NCBI GenBank assembly: GCA_900552415.1
Contig: USAD01000152.1
Span: forward strand, 1 to 7,021
Reading direction: 5' to 3'
DNA from: an uncultured Parabacteroides sp.
Lineage (GTDB): Bacteria > Bacteroidota > Bacteroidia > Bacteroidales > Tannerellaceae
DNA length: 7,021 nucleotides
The position numbers were made by a program, and so were the translations under genes. The notes beneath the pieces were generated by a model. It was not told the origin of the DNA and made no database searches. It worked only from the letters and a program-made list of their open reading frames with translations. Positions 5,226 to 7,021 of this stretch are shown here, in pieces; within the stretch, counting starts at the first letter, position 1, and each line of letters opens with the position of its first letter.

Positions 5226-6587
5226 ATGAACACGAAAAAATTTTTACTCGAGGAAAAAGACATACCCGTGGCATGGTACAATATCGTTGCGGACATGCGC
5301 AACAAACCATTGCCTATGCTGAATCCTAAAACAAAAGAGCCCATGAAGGCGGAGGATCTCTATCCGCTCTTCTCGAAAGGTGCCTCTCAACAGGAGATGA
5401 ACACGACCGACGCCTGGATCGAGATCCCGGAGGAGGTTCGTGAGATGTATAAGGTATGGCGCCCGACACCGCTGGTACGTGCCACCGGATTGGAGAAAGC
5501 GCTCGACACGCCGGCACACATCTATTTCAAGAACGAGAGCGTCAGTCCGATCGGCTCGCATAAGCTGAACTCCGCTATCGCCCAGGCTTACTACTGCAAG
5601 CAAGAGGGCGTAACAAACATCACCACCGAGACCGGAGCCGGCCAATGGGGCGCCGCCTTATCGTATGCAGCCAAGGCTTTCGGGCTAGAACTGGCGGTCT
5701 ACATGGTGAAAGTCAGCTACCACCAGAAACCTTATCGCCGTTCGATCATGCAGACCTTCGGCGCTCAGGTCATCGCCTCACCCAGTATGAGTACACGGGC
5801 CGGCCGCAAGATCCTGACCGACCATCCGAACTATCAAGGCAGCCTGGGTACGGCAATCTCGGAAGCGGTAGAACTGGCGATGCAAACCCCGAACTGCAAA
5901 TACACATTGGGTAGCGTCATGAACCACGTGATGTTGCACCAGACCGTGATCGGCCTCGAGGCTGAGAAACAGATGGAGATGGCCGGTGAATATCCGGATA
6001 CGGTCATCGCTTGCTTCGGCGGTGGTTCGAACTTCTCGGGTATCGCGTTCCCCTTCTTGCGTCATAAGTTGACGGAAGGCAAGGATATTAAAATCGTCGC
6101 TGCCGAGCCGGCCTCATGTCCGAAGCTGACCCGCGGCCAGTTCCAATACGACTTCGGCGACGAGGCTGGCTACACGCCACTGATCCCAATGTTCACACTG
6201 GGACACAACTTCTCGCCCGCCAACATCCACGCCGGAGGCTTGCGTTATCACGGTGCCGGCTCAATCGTCAGCCAACTCTTGAAAGACAAGATGATGGAAG
6301 CGGTCGACATCCAGCAATTGGAGACGTTCAAGGCCGCGACTCTCTTTGCCCGTGCCGAGGGTATCATCCCCGCACCGGAATCGTCGCACGCCATCGCCGC
6401 CGCTATCCGCGAGGCCGAGCAGGCAAAGCTGGAAGGCAAACAGAAGACGATCCTGTTCAACCTCTCCGGCCATGGCTTGATCGATATGGCCGCTTACGAT
6501 CGCTATTTCGCCGGCGACCTGACCAACTATGAGGTTACCGACGAGGAGGTTGCCAACAACCTGAAAGACCTGGAGAAGATTATTTGA
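5226..6587 (+). CDS. trpB: Tryptophan synthase beta chain, TrpB2 type
   Basis: The 453-residue product is a PLP enzyme of the tryptophan synthase beta family, which joins indole with serine to make tryptophan in the cytoplasm. Lys113 in GSHKLNSA is the PLP Schiff-base lysine and Glu135 in ETGAGQWG is the catalytic glutamate. FGGGSN (264-269) is the PLP phosphate loop. PAPESSHA (Glu385) and LSGHG (413-417) are further cofactor-site motifs. TrpB2 rather than TrpB1 is shown by the N-terminal extension (WYNIVADM, then DAWIEIPEEVREMY), by ETGAGQWG where TrpB1 has ETGAGQHG, and by LSGHGLIDM near the end. The length exceeds the roughly 400 residues of TrpB1. No trpA or other trp gene lies next to it. 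TrpB2 proteins typically do not form the tight TrpA complex and have been proposed to salvage indole. The ATG at 5226 follows an A-rich stretch without a Shine-Dalgarno site, and a strong terminator follows, so it is probably monocistronic. Confidence 0.95.
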   Translation: MNTKKFLLEEKDIPVAWYNIVADMRNKPLPMLNPKTKEPMKAEDLYPLFSKGASQQEMNTTDAWIEIPEEVREMYKVWRPTPLVRATGLEKALDTPAHIYFKNESVSPIGSHKLNSAIAQAYYCKQEGVTNITTETGAGQWGAALSYAAKAFGLELAVYMVKVSYHQKPYRRSIMQTFGAQVIASPSMSTRAGRKILTDHPNYQGSLGTAISEAVELAMQTPNCKYTLGSVMNHVMLHQTVIGLEAEKQMEMAGEYPDTVIACFGGGSNFSGIAFPFLRHKLTEGKDIKIVAAEPASCPKLTRGQFQYDFGDEAGYTPLIPMFTLGHNFSPANIHAGGLRYHGAGSIVSQLLKDKMMEAVDIQQLETFKAATLFARAEGIIPAPESSHAIAAAIREAEQAKLEGKQKTILFNLSGHGLIDMAAYDRYFAGDLTNYEVTDEEVANNLKDLEKII

Positions 6588-6628
6588 TCCTAATAAAAAA
6601 GCTTCATCTCTCCCCTAAAGGAGAATCA

Positions 6629-6675
6629 CAAGATCTGGCAGTATCTCTATTGATCGCTGCCAGATCTTGCTTTTT
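6629..6675 (+). terminator. Strong intrinsic terminator of trpB
   Basis: CAAGATCTGGCAG (6629-6641) and CTGCCAGATCTTG (6657-6669) form a perfect 13-bp stem with a 15-nt loop, followed by CTTTTT (6670-6675). It begins 41 nt after the trpB stop. A smaller 5-bp hairpin (TCTCC 6609-6613, GGAGA 6620-6624) lies just before it. Confidence 0.9.
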
Positions 6676-6716
6676 GCGACTTTGACGTTTCCTAAAACTT
6701 CACTTTTCAAACCCTT

Positions 6717-6751
6717 TTTAATAACAAGTCACAAAGTTCTCGTTATCTTTG
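6717..6751 (+). promoter_or_regulatory. Bacteroidota-type promoter before the DUF3791-like gene
   Basis: TATCTTTG (6744-6751) matches the -7 consensus TAnnTTTG exactly and is identical to the -7 box of the porin operon. A T-rich TTTTTAA lies about 22 nt upstream; a perfect -33 TTTG is absent. Transcription would start near 6758, about 18 nt before the ATG at 6776. This shows the small gene is a separate unit after the trpB terminator. Confidence 0.6.
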
Positions 6752-6775
6752 TTTCAATACAAAACAGGATATCAC

Positions 6776-7000
6776 ATGGAAAGGCAACTTCAAAATCGAG
6801 TCACCTATATTATCTATTGTATCAACGCTTTCGCCGAAAGATACCAGTTGAGCAGTAAACAGGCTTTCGCTTACCTGAAGCGTTTTCAAGGCATGGCGTT
6901 CCTAGATGAATGTTATGAGGCCGAGCACCAGCTTTCAATACAAGATGCGGTAAACGACCTTTCGATTATCTGTAAACGAAACGGAGGAGGACTTGAATAG
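6776..7000 (+). CDS. DUF3791-like small protein, possible toxin-antitoxin partner
   Basis: The product has 74 residues from the ATG at 6776; a longer frame needs a TTG at 6749 that lies inside the predicted -7 box, so it is rejected. The protein looks all-helical: VTYIIYCINAFAERYQLS (9-26), then KQAFAYLKRFQGMAFLDECY (28-47), then EAEHQLSIQDAVNDLSIICK ending in NGGGLE. The layout Y-x-x-x-C-I...FA, YLKRF.G..FL...YE.EH, then LS..DAV.DL, then a Gly run matches my memory of Bacteroidota DUF3791 proteins. These are often encoded next to DUF3990 proteins, predicted ADP-ribosyltransferase-like toxins. No function has been shown in this window, and any partner would lie beyond the right edge. Base composition is lower in GC (about 43% by spot count) than trpB. 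There is no signal peptide, so it is cytoplasmic. Confidence 0.72.
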   Translation: MERQLQNRVTYIIYCINAFAERYQLSSKQAFAYLKRFQGMAFLDECYEAEHQLSIQDAVNDLSIICKRNGGGLE

Positions 7001-7021
7001 TATAAAAATACGCTTTCTTAT

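Noticed and set aside
5071..5310. 80-codon N-terminal extension of the first porin
   Set aside because: It would remove the signal peptide from the N-terminus and run through the promoter into trpB on the other strand.
6993..7021. TTG-initiated frame running off the right edge after the DUF3791-like gene
   Set aside because: The purine-rich site is only 2 nt away, which is too close, TTG starts are rare, and only nine codons are visible.
1..7021. tRNA or rRNA genes, CRISPR array, insertion sequence or attachment site
   Set aside because: I looked for cloverleaf-like stems, spaced direct repeats, transposase motifs and terminal inverted repeats and saw none.

Overview
The window looks like a chromosomal segment from a member of the Bacteroidota, most likely Bacteroidales. 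The evidence is an outer-membrane beta-barrel protein of the OMP_b-brl_3 / TonB-dependent-receptor type, a lipoprotein with acidic residues right after the lipobox cysteine, two TAnnTTTG-type -7 promoter elements, mostly A/T-rich start contexts instead of Shine-Dalgarno sites, a TrpB2-type tryptophan synthase beta chain, and a small DUF3791-like protein. The DNA is GC-rich for this group (about 60-65% in the first gene and 50-60% in the middle genes, from spot counts by eye), so I do not name a genus.

Left part (1-1768, + strand): the 3' part of an outer-membrane beta-barrel receptor gene runs in from the left edge and ends at 1125. It is followed by a perfect 9-bp hairpin and a G-free A-rich spacer, then by a small predicted lipoprotein gene (1311-1709) that faces the next operon.

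Middle part (1769-5070, - strand): a three-gene operon reads leftwards. It encodes two tandem paralogous DcaP-like outer-membrane porins, then a nitrilase-superfamily enzyme of the omega-amidase (YafV/Nit2-like) type that carries an N-terminal signal peptide. Spacers are 19 and 25 nt, and a Bacteroidota -7 box lies in front of the first porin. By inference, the porins could admit small acids or amides and the exported amidase could release ammonia and dicarboxylates from them in the periplasm. That combination is the most interesting hypothesis in the window.

Right part (5071-7021, + strand): divergent from the porin operon is a stand-alone trpB of the TrpB2 class, with no trpA beside it. The shared 155-nt intergenic region holds overlapping divergent promoter candidates and an 11-bp inverted repeat with a single-base bulge. 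trpB ends at a strong 13-bp-stem terminator. After it comes a consensus promoter and a 74-residue DUF3791-like gene, whose family is often found beside DUF3990 toxin-like genes. Any partner would lie just past the right edge. No RNA genes, CRISPR arrays or insertion sequences were seen.
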